From Gaiellasilicea sp963765705 (GTDB lineage Bacteria > Actinomycetota > Thermoleophilia > Gaiellales > Gaiellaceae): DNA of 64,000 bases. This document shows, in pieces, positions 1 to 8,361 of the stretch; the first letter of the stretch is position 1; each line of letters starts with the position of its first letter. The notes under the pieces are model-generated. The model made no database searches and had not been told where the DNA came from. It saw nothing but the letters and a program-made list of their open reading frames with translations. Location of the stretch: the NCBI GenBank assembly GCA_963765705.1, contig CAVXXJ010000011.1, positions 372,001-436,000 on the forward strand, written 5' to 3'. A program made the translations under genes and the position numbers.

Positions 1-1
1 C

Positions 2-103
2 GAGCGGCGGACGATGCGGATCGACGTCGACCCCGTTCCCGGCGAGGCGAAGACCGACAACAACTCGGCCGAGTACCCGGTCATCTTCTCGCTTCCCGCC
101 TGA
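2..103 (+). CDS. C-terminal end of a secreted CARDB-like repeat protein (partial)
   Basis: Only the last 33 residues lie in the window. They read as a beta-rich segment containing the pattern DPVPGEAKTDNNSAEY, which resembles the end of CARDB-type adhesion or immunoglobulin-like domains, where a conserved TDNN-x-A-x-Y turn precedes the last strand. The stop codon lies two bases before the next ATG, so it is probably co-transcribed with the DUF4446 gene. The family call rests on this short motif only; the rest of the gene is outside the window. Confidence 0.45.
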   Translation, partial: ERRTMRIDVDPVPGEAKTDNNSAEYPVIFSLPA

Positions 104-105
104 GC

Positions 106-576
106 ATGTCTCTCGCGCTTGCCGTTGCCAGCGCCGCTGCCGCGGCCGCCGCGATCGCCCTGGGCGCGTGCTTCTGGCTCTGGGTGCGCCTGCGGCGGCT
201 TCGGGCCGCGCAGCGCGTCCTGCTCGGCGGCGGCCGCTCCGACCTCGTCGACTTCGCCGTCTCGCTCCAGGGCCGAATCGACGACCTGCACCGGGCGGTC
301 GACGAGATCGCAGCCGGGCTCTCGCGGGTCGACCAGCGGGTCGACGGCTCGCTGACGAACACCGCGGTCGTCCGCTACGACGCCTACGCGGGCACCGGCG
401 GCCACCAGTCGGCGTCGTTCGCGTTCCTCGACTCGAGCCGGACCGGCACGGTCGTGACGGCGATCCAGGGCCGCGACTACGCGCGGCTCTACGTGAAGGA
501 GCTCGACCGCGGCCGCGCGCCGATCGCCCTGTCCCCGGAAGAGCTCGAGGCGGTAGAGCGCGCGATGGCTCGTTAG
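106..576 (+). CDS. DUF4446 family membrane-anchored protein
   Basis: The 156-residue product starts with one hydrophobic segment (about residues 4-27) ending in an arginine-rich stop-transfer patch, followed by a short helical stretch (about 50-80) and a compact domain with VVRYDAYAGTGG, SFAFLD and a TAIQGRDYARLYVKEL strand. That order and spacing is typical of DUF4446, a small family of unknown function in Actinomycetota and Firmicutes; the protein would sit at the membrane with its domain in the cytoplasm. No Shine-Dalgarno is visible, but the ATG is two bases past the previous stop, which suggests translational coupling. Confidence 0.8.
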   Translation: MSLALAVASAAAAAAAIALGACFWLWVRLRRLRAAQRVLLGGGRSDLVDFAVSLQGRIDDLHRAVDEIAAGLSRVDQRVDGSLTNTAVVRYDAYAGTGGHQSASFAFLDSSRTGTVVTAIQGRDYARLYVKELDRGRAPIALSPEELEAVERAMAR

Positions 577-580
577 GGGC

Positions 581-607
581 GGGCCGCGAAGCGGCCCCTT
601 TAGGGGT
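581..607 (+). terminator. Hairpin terminator after the DUF4446 gene
   Basis: A 7-bp perfect stem (GGGCCGC / GCGGCCC, loop GAA) is followed by CTTTAGGGGTCTT, a weak T tract. It follows the stop codon by four bases and probably ends this transcript. Confidence 0.5.
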
Positions 608-617
608 CTTGCGCGGT

Positions 618-642
618 GCGGAATCCGCTCGGCGGATTCCGC
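618..642 (+). repeat. 11-bp perfect inverted repeat upstream of the HNH gene
   Basis: GCGGAATCCGC and its exact reverse complement are separated by three bases. No T tract follows. It may be a second, factor-dependent terminator or an operator, since it ends 10 bases before the -10 hexamer of the HNH gene. Confidence 0.5.
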
Positions 643-651
643 GCCTTGCGC

Positions 652-657
652 TAATTT
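652..657 (+). promoter_or_regulatory. Candidate -10 element (TAATTT) of the HNH gene
   Basis: TAATTT ends 7 bases before the GTG start at 665, so transcription would begin at or next to the start codon (leaderless mRNA). No convincing -35 is seen. Confidence 0.45.
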
Positions 658-664
658 ATGAAGA

Positions 665-1168
665 GTGGAGCAGGTTCTCGTCCTGAATGCGAGCTACGAG
701 CCGCTGAACGTCTGTTCGGTGCGGCGTGCGCACGTGCTCGTCTGGAAGGGGAAGGCCGAGATCCTCGAGAGCCTGCCGAAGGGCCTGCGCTCCGCGACCG
801 ACACCTATGTCTGGCCGCACGTGATCCGGCTCGTCCAGTACGTCCGGGTTCCCCGCGCGATCCAGCGGAAGATCTCCCGGCGGGCGCTCTTCGCCCGCGA
901 CGGCTGGCGCTGCGTCTACTGCGGCACGTCCTCCGGGCGGCTGACGCTCGACCACGTCGTGCCGCGCTCGAAGGGCGGCGAGTCGATCTGGGAGAACGTC
1001 GTCACCGCGTGCGCGCCGTGCAACCTCCGCAAGGGCGACCGGCTGCTCGCGGACTCGGGCCTCCACCTGCGCCGCCAGCCGCGCCCGCCGGCGCCGGTGC
1101 TGTTCATCCACCTGGCGACGCCCACGATCCCGCAGGTCTGGCAGCAGTACTTGCCCGGCGCCGCGTAG
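665..1168 (+). CDS. HNH endonuclease family protein
   Basis: The 167-residue product has an N-terminal region (MEQVLVLNASYEPLNV...) typical of the small, widespread actinobacterial and cyanobacterial HNH proteins, then an HNH domain at about residues 75-125. Two zinc-binding CxxC pairs are visible (C83/C86 and C116/C119), flanking the catalytic LDHVVPRSKGG motif (D96-H97) and the Asn in WENVV. It is predicted to be a cytoplasmic metal-dependent DNA nuclease, but the physiological role of this subfamily is unknown and nothing nearby suggests a restriction system. GTG 665 was chosen because the conserved N-terminus begins there and a -10 hexamer sits just upstream. Its TAG overlaps the GTG of the next gene by one base. 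Confidence 0.85.
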   Translation: MEQVLVLNASYEPLNVCSVRRAHVLVWKGKAEILESLPKGLRSATDTYVWPHVIRLVQYVRVPRAIQRKISRRALFARDGWRCVYCGTSSGRLTLDHVVPRSKGGESIWENVVTACAPCNLRKGDRLLADSGLHLRRQPRPPAPVLFIHLATPTIPQVWQQYLPGAA

Positions 1169-1668
1169 TGGCCTTCACCTGTGACGTCTGTGGCGAGACG
1201 CACGCGGGCGAGACGCGCGACATCCGCATGGGCCTGCCGCAGCCGATCTTCCTGCTCGACGAGGACGAGCGCGAGCAGCGCGCGCGGGTCAGCGACGACC
1301 TGGCCGTCCTGGAGAGCGAGGCCGGCGAGCGCTTCTTCGTGCGGGCGCTGCTCGAGCTGCCGATCGCGGGCGAGGACGGCTATTTCGGCTACGGCGCCTG
1401 GATCGAGGTGAGCGAGCCCGACTTCGCGGCGCTCGGCGAGCTCTGGGACGACGAGGACGGCTGGCGCAGCGAGCCGGTTGCCGGAACGCTCGCGAACGAG
1501 CTCAGCCCGTACGCCTTCACGGAGGGCCTGCCGGTGCGCATCCGCCTGCGCGACGTGCAGCTGCTGCCGCTCGTCGAGCTCGACGACGGCGAGCACGAGC
1601 TCGTCCGGGCGCAGCGCAACGGGATCTCGCCGCACCGCGCACACCAGCTCGCCGCGACTGTGGCCTAG
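1168..1668 (+). CDS. DUF2199 domain-containing protein
   Basis: The 166-residue product opens with a CxxC knuckle (TCDVCGETH, C5 and C8) and continues with the DUF2199 pattern: a FFVRALLELPI strand, FGYGAWIEVSE, LWDDED and a final GISPHRAHQL motif. The family has no assigned function. The GTG start overlaps the TAG of the HNH gene (TAGTG), so the two are translationally coupled and may function together. The gene converges on the sulfurtransferase gene, with stops about 4 bases apart. Confidence 0.8.
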   Translation: MAFTCDVCGETHAGETRDIRMGLPQPIFLLDEDEREQRARVSDDLAVLESEAGERFFVRALLELPIAGEDGYFGYGAWIEVSEPDFAALGELWDDEDGWRSEPVAGTLANELSPYAFTEGLPVRIRLRDVQLLPLVELDDGEHELVRAQRNGISPHRAHQLAATVA

Positions 1669-2358
1669 CCGCGTTTCGACCGGGCCGAGCGCGTACCACT
1701 CGCTGAACGAGCCCGGATAGAGGCGCGCGTCCTCGCGGCCGGCCAGGACGAGCTCGTGCAGAACGACGCACGCGGTCACGCCCGAGCCGCAGTAGACGAC
1801 GAGCTCCTCGGCGTCGAGCAGGTCTCCGGGCAGCGGCGTCTCGTCCTGGTAGAACCGGTTCCGCGCTCCCGGGATCCGACCCGCGACCGGGTCGATCGGC
1901 TCGACCTCGCCGCGCCAGCGCTCCGGCGCGCGGGTGTCGACGAGCGTCAGGCTCGGATCGCCGAGCCGGCGCAGCAGCTCGTCCGCCTCCGCCGTGTCGT
2001 CGTCGCGCGGCCGCGGCACGAACTCGGCCGGCTCGAGCTGCTCTGCTCCGGAGCGCAAAGGCCCGTGCCAGGCATCGAATCGCAGCACCGCCGCGTCGTC
2101 GTGCCCGAAGTGGCGCAGCAGCCACCACAGCCGCGCAGCCCAGCCCGTGGTGCCCTCGTCGTAGCCGACGACGAGCGTGCCGGCGCCGATTCCCGCCGCC
2201 GAGGCCCAGGCAGAGAACGACTCCTCGGTCGGGAGCGGGTGGCGGCCGCCGCCGACCGTCCCCGTCAGGTCGCGCTCCCCGTCGGCGTGCGCCGCGCCCG
2301 GCACATGACCTGCGAGATACGCCTCGCGCGAACGGCAATCGACGAACCGGGTCTGCAC
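1665..2358 (-). CDS. Thiosulfate/3-mercaptopyruvate sulfurtransferase (two rhodanese domains)
   Basis: Two rhodanese domains are visible: residues 1-115 (VDCRSREAYLAGHVPGAAHAD, the inactive type) and about 120-225, which ends with the active-site loop CGSGVTA, Cys190 being the sulfane carrier, and YPGSFSEW. It transfers sulfur from thiosulfate or mercaptopyruvate to cyanide or thiols in the cytoplasm. The GTG start is preceded by an in-frame stop and by TAGGCT six bases upstream, implying a leaderless mRNA. The reading frame stays open far past the recognisable end, antisense through the DUF2199 and HNH genes. I place the end at the first TAG in the neighbouring frame, assuming a one-base error near 1685; the 3' boundary is therefore uncertain. 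Confidence 0.75.
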
Positions 2359-2373
2359 GGCGTCAGCCTAACG

Positions 2374-2411
2374 TTTGCATGAAATGCGATCTGATATGCA
2401 TACTATGCAGC
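2374..2411 (+). promoter_or_regulatory. Candidate ArgR operator (two ARG-box-like inverted repeats) over the argG promoter
   Basis: Two inverted repeats, TGCAT-N3-ATGCG (2376-2388) and TGCAT-N3-ATGCA (2397-2409), have centres exactly 21 bp apart, the helical spacing seen between paired ARG boxes in other bacteria. TGCAT/ATGCA arms are characteristic of actinobacterial ARG boxes. The second repeat covers TACTAT (2401-2406), a plausible -10 five bases before the argG ATG, so binding would block transcription. The known boxes usually have a 4-base centre; here it is 3. Confidence 0.55.
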
Positions 2412-3621
2412 ATGAGCAGGATTGCTGTGGTCGCCTTCTCGGGCGGCCTCGATACGAGCTGCATCGTCAGCTGGCTGAAGGAGGACTGGTACGGCTACGA
2501 CGAGGTCGTGGCCGTGCTCGTCGACGTCGGCCAGGAGTTCGACCTCGAGGCTTCGATCGAGCGCGCTCGCGCCGCCGGCGCCGACGACGTCGTCCTGATC
2601 GACCGGAAGGACGCCTTCGCCGAGGAGCAGTGCGCCCGCGCGATCAAGACGAACGCGCTCTACGAGGGCAAGTACCCGCTCGTCTCCGCGCTCTCGCGGC
2701 CCGTGATCGCCCAGGCCGTCGCCGAGCTGGCCGAGGAGCTCGGCGCCGAGGCGGTCGTGCACGGCTGCACCGGCAAGGGGAACGACCAGCTCCGCTTCGA
2801 GCTCTCGTTCAAGGCGCACAATCCCGACCTGCGCGTGATCGCGCCGCTCCGCGACCGGATCTGGACGCGCGACGAGGAGATCGAGTACGCGCTCGGCCAA
2901 GGGCATCCCCGTCCAGGCCACGCAGGCCTCGCCCTTCTCGATCGACGAGAACCTGTTCGGCCGGGCGATCGAGGCCGGCGTGCTCGAGGATCCGTGGGCG
3001 GCCCCGCCCGAGGAGCCGTACGCGCTCACCGGCGATCCCGCCTCGGCGCCCGCTCCGCAGGAGGTGACGATCGAGTTCGCGGCGGGAGTCCCGGTCGCGC
3101 TCGACGGCGAGGAGCTGCCGCTCGCGGCGCTGATCGCGAAGCTGAACGCGCTTGCAGGCCCGTACGGGATCGGGCGGATCGACATGATCGAGAACCGCGC
3201 CGTCGGGATCAAGAGCCGCGAGGTCTACGAGGCGCCTGCCGCGATCGTCCTGATCCAGGCCCACTCCGCGCTCGAGGACGTCGTGCTGACGAAGGACGAG
3301 GCGCGGATCAAGCGCGGCCTCGAGCAGCGCTGGACGGAGCTGGTCTACGAAGGCCTCTGGTTCAGCCCCGCCCGGGAGGCGATCGACGCGTTCGTCGACC
3401 GGACGCAGGAGCTCGTCGAAGGCGAGGTCCGGGTCGAGCTGCGCCCGAACGCCGCCGTCGTCACCGGCCGGCGCTCGCCGCACATGCTCTACGCGGAGCA
3501 GCTCGCCTCGTACGGCACGGGCGAGACGTTCCCTCACGCAGCAGCCGAGGGATTCATCAAGATCTCGTCCTTGGAAGTCGAGCTGGCAGCAGCCCGCAAG
3601 CGGGCGAAGACAAAAGCATGA
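2412..3621 (+). CDS. argG: Argininosuccinate synthase (frameshifted)
   Basis: ArgG joins citrulline and aspartate with ATP to give argininosuccinate. The N-terminus carries the ATP pyrophosphatase motif (AFSGGLDTS, residues 8-16) and the HGCTGKGNDQLRFE citrulline/aspartate region; the second part has SIDENLFGRAIEAG, the RAVGIKSREVYE segment and SPHMLYAEQL. About 402 residues, normal for the family. A +1 frameshift lies near 2900, best explained by one extra C in the ALGKGIP codons. I chose ATG 2412 because MSRIAVVAFSGGLD matches family starts; the ATG at 2379 lies inside the operator. The stop overlaps argH by ATGA. Confidence 0.93.
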
Positions 3622-4841
3622 CCCTCTGGGCCGGGCGGGTCGGGCGCGCGCTCGATCCCGCCGTGGCGGCGTTTCTGCGGGCAGACGACGCCGAGCTGCT
3701 CCCGTACGACTGCGAGGCGACTGCGATTCACGCCGGCCGGCTGCACGCCGCCGGCCTGCTCGACGACGGTGAGCTCGAGGAGGCGGTGAGCCGGCTCGCC
3801 GAGATCGCTACCGGGGGCGGGATCGAGCCCGACGACGAGGACGTCCACACGGCGATCGAGCGCCTGCTCGGCGACGTCGGCCGCAAGATCCACGCCGGCC
3901 GCTCCCGCAACGACCAGGTGGCGGCTGCGTTCCGGCTCTACGTCGTCGACGCCTGCGCCGAGGCGCGAGCGTGCGATCGCTGCCTTCGCAGGCGTCGTGC
4001 TCGACCGCGCCGAGGCGGACGCTGAGACGCCGATGCCGGGCTACACCCATCTCCAGCGAGCCCAGCCCGTGACCGTCGGACACCATCTGCTCGCCTGGGT
4101 CGAGATGCTGGAGCGCGACCTCGGCCGGTTCGGTGCGGCTGCGGCCGCTGCGGGCGAGAGCCCACTCGGGGCGGGCGCGCTCGCCGGGTCGACGCTGCCG
4201 CTCCACGCTCCGGACGGCCAGATGCGGAACTCGCTCGACGCGGTCGCGGACCGGGACTTCGCGCTCGACTATCTCTACGCCGTCTCGGTGTGCTTCGTCC
4301 ATCTCTCGCGGATCGGCGAGGAGGTCGTCCTCTGGACGACCACGGAGTTCGGCTTCGCCAGGCTCGGCGAGGACGCCGCAACCGGGTCGTCGATGATGCC
4401 GCAGAAGCTGAACCCGGACGTGGCCGAGCTCGTGCGCGGCAAGGCGGGCACCGCGATCGGCGGCTGACCGGGCTGCTCGCGACCGTGAAGAGCCTGCCGC
4501 TCTCCTACAACCGCGACCTGCAGGAGGACAAGACGCCGGTCTTCGCCGCGCGGGCCGACCTCGCCGGCGCCCTTGCCGCCCTGACGGCGCTGGTCCGGAG
4601 CCTCGACCTCGACCGCGAGCGGCTCGCGGTCGCAGCGGCCGACCCGCTGCTGCTCGCGACCGACGCCGCCGAGGCGCTCGTCCAGAGCGGGACGGCGTTT
4701 CGCGATGCGCACGAGCAGGTCGCGGCGTCGGTCCGTGACGGCAGCTTCGAGCCGCCCGAGCCCGCGCCGCGCTTCGCGCCCGGCCCGGGCGGCGTCCGCG
4801 AGGCTGTCGCGGCCGCCCGCGCCCGGCTCGAATCGCACTGA
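3618..4841 (+). CDS. argH: Argininosuccinate lyase (two frameshifts)
   Basis: ArgH splits argininosuccinate into arginine and fumarate, the last step of arginine synthesis. Visible are the N-terminal WAGRVGRALDPAV, the substrate segment HAGRSRNDQVA, MPGYTHLQRAQPV and the family signature GSSMMPQKLNPDVAEL (about residue 258), which holds the catalytic serine loop. The reading frame shifts +1 near 3975 and -1 near 4464 (one base lost in GRLTGLL). About 407 residues, some 50 shorter than most homologues, mainly at the C-terminus. ATGA overlap with argG marks a two-gene operon. No other arg genes are in the window. Confidence 0.92.
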
Positions 4842-4860
4842 CCTGAGAGACGCTGTGACG

Positions 4861-4879
4861 ACGCCGCCTCCGGCGGCGT
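4861..4879 (+). terminator. GC-rich hairpin after argH
   Basis: An 8-bp perfect stem (ACGCCGCC / GGCGGCGT) with a TCC loop lies between argH and the SIMPL gene. There is no T run, so termination here is only possible. Confidence 0.25.
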
Positions 4880-4888
4880 ATCCACGGT

Positions 4889-5591
4889 ATGAAAACACGA
4901 CTCCTCCTCATTGCAGCACCTCTCGTCCTCGTCGCCGCCGTCGCCGCGGCGACCCTGCCCGGATCGGCGTCAGAGCGCCGCAGCCGAGGCACTGGACGGG
5001 GGCATCACCGTCATCGGAACCGCCGCGGTCACCTCCGTGCCCGACCGCGCCGAGCTGTCGTTCGGCGTCGAGAGCCAGGGTCAGACCGCGAAGGCGGCGC
5101 TCGCGGCGAACGCGGCCGAGATGCGAAAGGTGATCGCGGCAGTCAAGGCCGCCGGCGGCACCGACGTCAAGACGCAGTCCGTCTCGCTCTCCCCGCGCTA
5201 CAACGAGCAGAACGAGGTGCAGGCGTTCGTCGCGTCCAACTCGGTCTCGGCGACGATCAAGACCATCGCCCGAGCGGGCGCGCTGATCGACGCAGCCGTG
5301 ACGGCGGGCGCCAACCAGGTCTACGGGCCGTCGCTCTCGAGCGGCGACCAGACCGAGCAGTACCGCCAGGCCCTCAAGGCGGCGGTCGCGAACGCCCGCG
5401 CCAGCGCGCAGGTGCTCGCGGCAGCCGCGAACCTCTCGCTCGGCCGCGTCACGGCGATCGTCGAGAGTGGCGGCGCGCCGCAGCCGCTCGCCGAAGCAGC
5501 CAACAAGGCAGTGGCTCTCGACTCGACGCCGATCGAGCCGGGAACGCAGCAGACGACCGCGTCGGTGACCGTCACCTTCTCCGTGTCGTAG
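4889..5591 (+). CDS. Secreted SIMPL (DUF541) domain protein (frameshifted)
   Basis: A signal peptide (MKTRLLLIAAPLVLVAAVAA) leads into a SIMPL/DUF541 domain: ITVIGTAAVTSVPDRAELSFGVE, then DVKTQSVSLSPRYNEQN, and a C-terminal TTASVTVTFSVS strand, a layout typical of periplasmic or extracellular members of this oligomer-forming family, whose function is mostly unknown. Roughly 233 residues. A +1 shift near 4974 separates signal peptide and domain; one extra G explains it. Secretion is expected because of the cleavable signal sequence. The following hydrolase gene starts 13 bases downstream, so the two probably share an mRNA. Confidence 0.82.
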
Positions 5592-5604
5592 ATTCGGAGG
5601 CCGG

Positions 5605-6606
5605 ATGCGCCGGCTCCTGCTCCTAGGACTTACGGCGGCCGCCCTCGTGGCGGCCGCCGTGCTTCTGCTGCGCGACACATCGTCGAAGCTCGACGAGGCT
5701 GCGAGCGACCTCGTCGAGAGCGGCGTCCCGGGCGTGATCGTGCGACTGCGCGACGGCGAGGAGGTGCGAGAGCTGGCGAAGGGCGAGGCGTCCGTGGACG
5801 ATCGCTTCCGAATCGGCAGCGTCACGAAGACGTTCGTCGCCGCGTTGACGCTCGACCTCGCCGACCTCGGCGTCCTCTCGCTCGACGACACCGTCGCCGA
5901 CTTCGTGCCGGAGCTCGTCAAGGACGCGGACGCGATCACGATCCGCGAGCTCCTCTCGCACCGGGCCGGCCTCTTCGACTACACCTCCGAGCCGGCGCTC
6001 TTGCGCGGCGAGCTCGATCCTCGTGCACTCGTCGGGATCGCAGACGCGAAGCCGCGCGCTTCCGGGTACGCCTACTCGAGCACCAACTATCTCGCCCTCG
6101 GTCTCGTCCTCCAGCGTGCGGAGCTTGAAGGTCTCGACCAGCTGCTGCAGCGGCAGATCCTGAGGCCGTACGGCCTCGCCGACACGACTTTCGAGCCCGA
6201 CGTGGTCGACGGGCCGCACCTCCACGGTCACGAGCGCCCGTTGCGTGACGGGATCGCGACGGGAAGCCTGACCGACACGAGCGAGCGCACGGCGAGGTCG
6301 GCCTGGGCGGCCGGCGCGATGGTCTCGACGGCGGCCGATCTCGACCGCTTCTTCACGCGGCTGCTCGGCAGCGACCTCGGCAGGCGGATGCGCCCGCGCG
6401 GCGACGACTCCTACGGCCTCGGCCTGGCCCGGTTCGAGACACCGTGCGGTCCGGTCGTCGGCCATACCGGCAACCTGCTCGGGATGCTGACGGTCGTCTG
6501 GGCCCGCGACGACCGTCTGTTGGTCGTCGCCGCGAACGTGTTCCCGCTGACGCCCGAGCAGGAGACCGAGTTGCGGCTCCTGCTCGGGCGTGCGTTCTGC
6601 TCCTAG
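5605..6606 (+). CDS. Serine hydrolase, beta-lactamase/D-Ala-D-Ala carboxypeptidase family
   Basis: The 333-residue product has an N-terminal membrane anchor or signal (residues 3-22) and a class C beta-lactamase-like fold. The nucleophile motif SVTK (S72, K75), the second motif YSS (Y157) where YSN is usual, and the HTG triad (H287-G289) are all present. It should act outside the membrane on peptidoglycan peptides or as an esterase; real beta-lactamase activity is not implied. A good Shine-Dalgarno (GGAGG at 5596-5600) fixes ATG 5605. The 3' end overlaps the convergent amtB gene by four bases, with no terminator between them. Confidence 0.85.
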   Translation: MRRLLLLGLTAAALVAAAVLLLRDTSSKLDEAASDLVESGVPGVIVRLRDGEEVRELAKGEASVDDRFRIGSVTKTFVAALTLDLADLGVLSLDDTVADFVPELVKDADAITIRELLSHRAGLFDYTSEPALLRGELDPRALVGIADAKPRASGYAYSSTNYLALGLVLQRAELEGLDQLLQRQILRPYGLADTTFEPDVVDGPHLHGHERPLRDGIATGSLTDTSERTARSAWAAGAMVSTAADLDRFFTRLLGSDLGRRMRPRGDDSYGLGLARFETPCGPVVGHTGNLLGMLTVVWARDDRLLVVAANVFPLTPEQETELRLLLGRAFCS

Positions 6607-8006
6607 AGGGTCGGCTCCAGCGCGGTCGCGGCGACCGCGGGGCCGGGCACCATGGGCCGCGCATGCGCGGGGCCGAGGTGCCCATGGCTGTCCGTGCCGT
6701 AGCCGCCAGGAACCGGGATGTAGAACTCGGGATAGCCCCACATGCCGTGCTCGGAGACGTCGAGGCCCGCCAGCTCGACATCCTCGTCGGTGCGGATCCC
6801 GATCGTGACCTTGAAGAGCCACAGGATCCCGAACGACGCGGAGAACGTGAAGGCACCGACGGCCAGCAGGCCGAGCGCCTGGATCCCGAGCTGGTGCAGC
6901 CCACCGCCGTAGAACAAGCCGCCGCCGCCGGTGTCCAGCTTCCCGGCGAGCGCCGGCACGGTGAAGAAGCCGAGCGAGAGAGTGCCCCACACGCCCGCCA
7001 TCCCGTGCGCGGCCAGCGCGCCAACCGGATCGTCGATCCCGATCCGCTCGACGAGGAGGACGCCGAAGACGACGATCACGCCTGCCACCGCGCCGATGAC
7101 GATCGCTGCCCACGGGGACACGAACGCACAGGCGGCGGTGATCGCGACGAGCGCCGCAATCGCGCCGTTCAGCATCATCGAGAGGTCGGGCTTCTTGATC
7201 ACGATCCACGAGGTGAAGACCGCGCCGAGCACGCCGGCCGCCGCCGCGAGGTTCGTGTTCAGCGCCACGTAGGCGAAGAAGCCGACCTCCGGGAAGTCGA
7301 CGGCGAGCGTCGAGCCCGGGTTGAAGCCGAACCAGCCGAACCAGAGGATGATCACGCCGAGCGTGGTGAACGCCATGTTGTGGCCGGGAATCGCGTTCGG
7401 CTTCCCGTCGTGCGCGAACTTGCCGATCCGCGGGCCCAGCAGCAGCGCCCCCGCGAGTCCCGCGAGCGCACCCTGGTAGTGGACGACGGTCGAGCCGGCG
7501 AAGTCCTGCATGCCCTTCGAGAACAGCCAGCCGTCCGGGCTCCAGATCCAGTGGGAGACGAGCGAGTAGATGAGCGTGTACGCGGCGCCGAACGCGAAGT
7601 AGACCCACAGCCGGGTCCGTTCGGCCATCGCGCCCCACACGATCGCCAGCGAGACGGCGCAGAAGACGACCTCGAAGAGGTAGCCAGCCGCGGCGGGAAT
7701 CGCTCCGAACCAGCTGAACGGAGCCGCGCCGATCGTCAGCAGCTCGTCGACGGACGGCATGAAGCCGGAGCCGCCCCACAGGCCGTTGCCGCCGTCGCCG
7801 AAGGCGATCCCGAACCCGACCACGTAGTAGACGAGCGACGCGATCGCGAGCACGAGGACGTTCTTCGCGGCGATGTGGCCGACGTTCTTCATCCGCGTCA
7901 GCCCGGCTTCCAGGAAGGCGAAGCCCGCCTGCATGAACATCACGAGGATGGCCGCCAGGACGACCCAGATCGTGCTCGCGGCGAATGCCAGTTCCTTTGT
8001 CGTCAT
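6603..8006 (-). CDS. amtB: Ammonium transporter
   Basis: AmtB is a trimeric channel for ammonium/ammonia. The 467-residue sequence has about 11 hydrophobic segments and starts directly in the membrane (no signal peptide). Both pore histidines are present, in STVVHYQGALAG and in AAHGMAGVWGT, together with the HNMAFTTLGVIILWFGWFGFNPGS signature region. The cytoplasmic tail (about the last 60 residues) is rich in glycine and proline. ATG overlaps the glnB stop (ATGA), giving the order glnA-glnB-amtB, a standard nitrogen-assimilation operon in which PII plugs the AmtB pore when nitrogen is plentiful. Confidence 0.95.
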   Translation of the reverse strand: MTTKELAFAASTIWVVLAAILVMFMQAGFAFLEAGLTRMKNVGHIAAKNVLVLAIASLVYYVVGFGIAFGDGGNGLWGGSGFMPSVDELLTIGAAPFSWFGAIPAAAGYLFEVVFCAVSLAIVWGAMAERTRLWVYFAFGAAYTLIYSLVSHWIWSPDGWLFSKGMQDFAGSTVVHYQGALAGLAGALLLGPRIGKFAHDGKPNAIPGHNMAFTTLGVIILWFGWFGFNPGSTLAVDFPEVGFFAYVALNTNLAAAAGVLGAVFTSWIVIKKPDLSMMLNGAIAALVAITAACAFVSPWAAIVIGAVAGVIVVFGVLLVERIGIDDPVGALAAHGMAGVWGTLSLGFFTVPALAGKLDTGGGGLFYGGGLHQLGIQALGLLAVGAFTFSASFGILWLFKVTIGIRTDEDVELAGLDVSEHGMWGYPEFYIPVPGGYGTDSHGHLGPAHARPMVPGPAVAATALEPTL

Positions 8007-8353
8007 GCGACCTCGACCTCCTCGAGCTTCGAGCCTGTTCGGTGATGTGTGACGTCGAAGACCGGAGTCGTCCAGACGATCCCGTCACCCGACTCGTGAC
8101 CGGTGCGTGCGGCGTCGACGATCGCCTCCACGACCCCCGCGGCGAGCCCGTCCTTCACGACGAAGAAGAGGTACGCCTTGGGCAGGAACCGCGACTCGAA
8201 GACGCGGCCGCGGTACTCGTGCGTGATCCCGCGCTGGCGGCCGTGCCCGACCGCTTCGATCACGGTGACGCCGACGTGTCCCGTGTGCTCCTCGACGGCG
8301 TCCATCACCGTCTCGACCCGGTCGCGCACGACGATTGCTTCCACTTTCGTCAT
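8003..8353 (-). CDS. glnB: Nitrogen regulatory protein P-II with a Phe in place of the T-loop Tyr
   Basis: A 116-residue PII trimer subunit that reads 2-oxoglutarate, ATP and ADP and binds targets, here most likely AmtB. Visible are the T-loop region GRQRGITHEYRGRVFESRF (residues 38-56) and the B-loop area TGHESGDGIVW. In GlnK and GlnB the residue modified by uridylylation or adenylylation is Tyr51 of the YRGAEY motif; here the aligned residue is Phe52 (YRGRVF), with only the earlier Tyr47 kept. Modification at the standard site is thus unlikely. The gene starts 8 bases after the glnA stop and overlaps amtB by ATGA. Confidence 0.93.
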   Translation of the reverse strand: MTKVEAIVVRDRVETVMDAVEEHTGHVGVTVIEAVGHGRQRGITHEYRGRVFESRFLPKAYLFFVVKDGLAAGVVEAIVDAARTGHESGDGIVWTTPVFDVTHHRTGSKLEEVEVA

Positions 8354-8361
8354 GAAGCCTC

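Noticed and set aside
581..642. A small structured RNA gene in the gap before the HNH gene
   Set aside because: Two simple hairpins without conserved loops; terminator and inverted repeat explain them.
2379..2411. ATG 2379 as the argG start (adds 11 residues)
   Set aside because: The extra residues match no ArgG N-terminus and lie inside the candidate operator; ATG 2412 aligns with the family.
5623..8088. An open frame of 821 codons on the minus strand across the serine hydrolase and amtB
   Set aside because: High-GC antisense shadow: it is arginine-rich with no domain, while the overlapping frames are clear family members.
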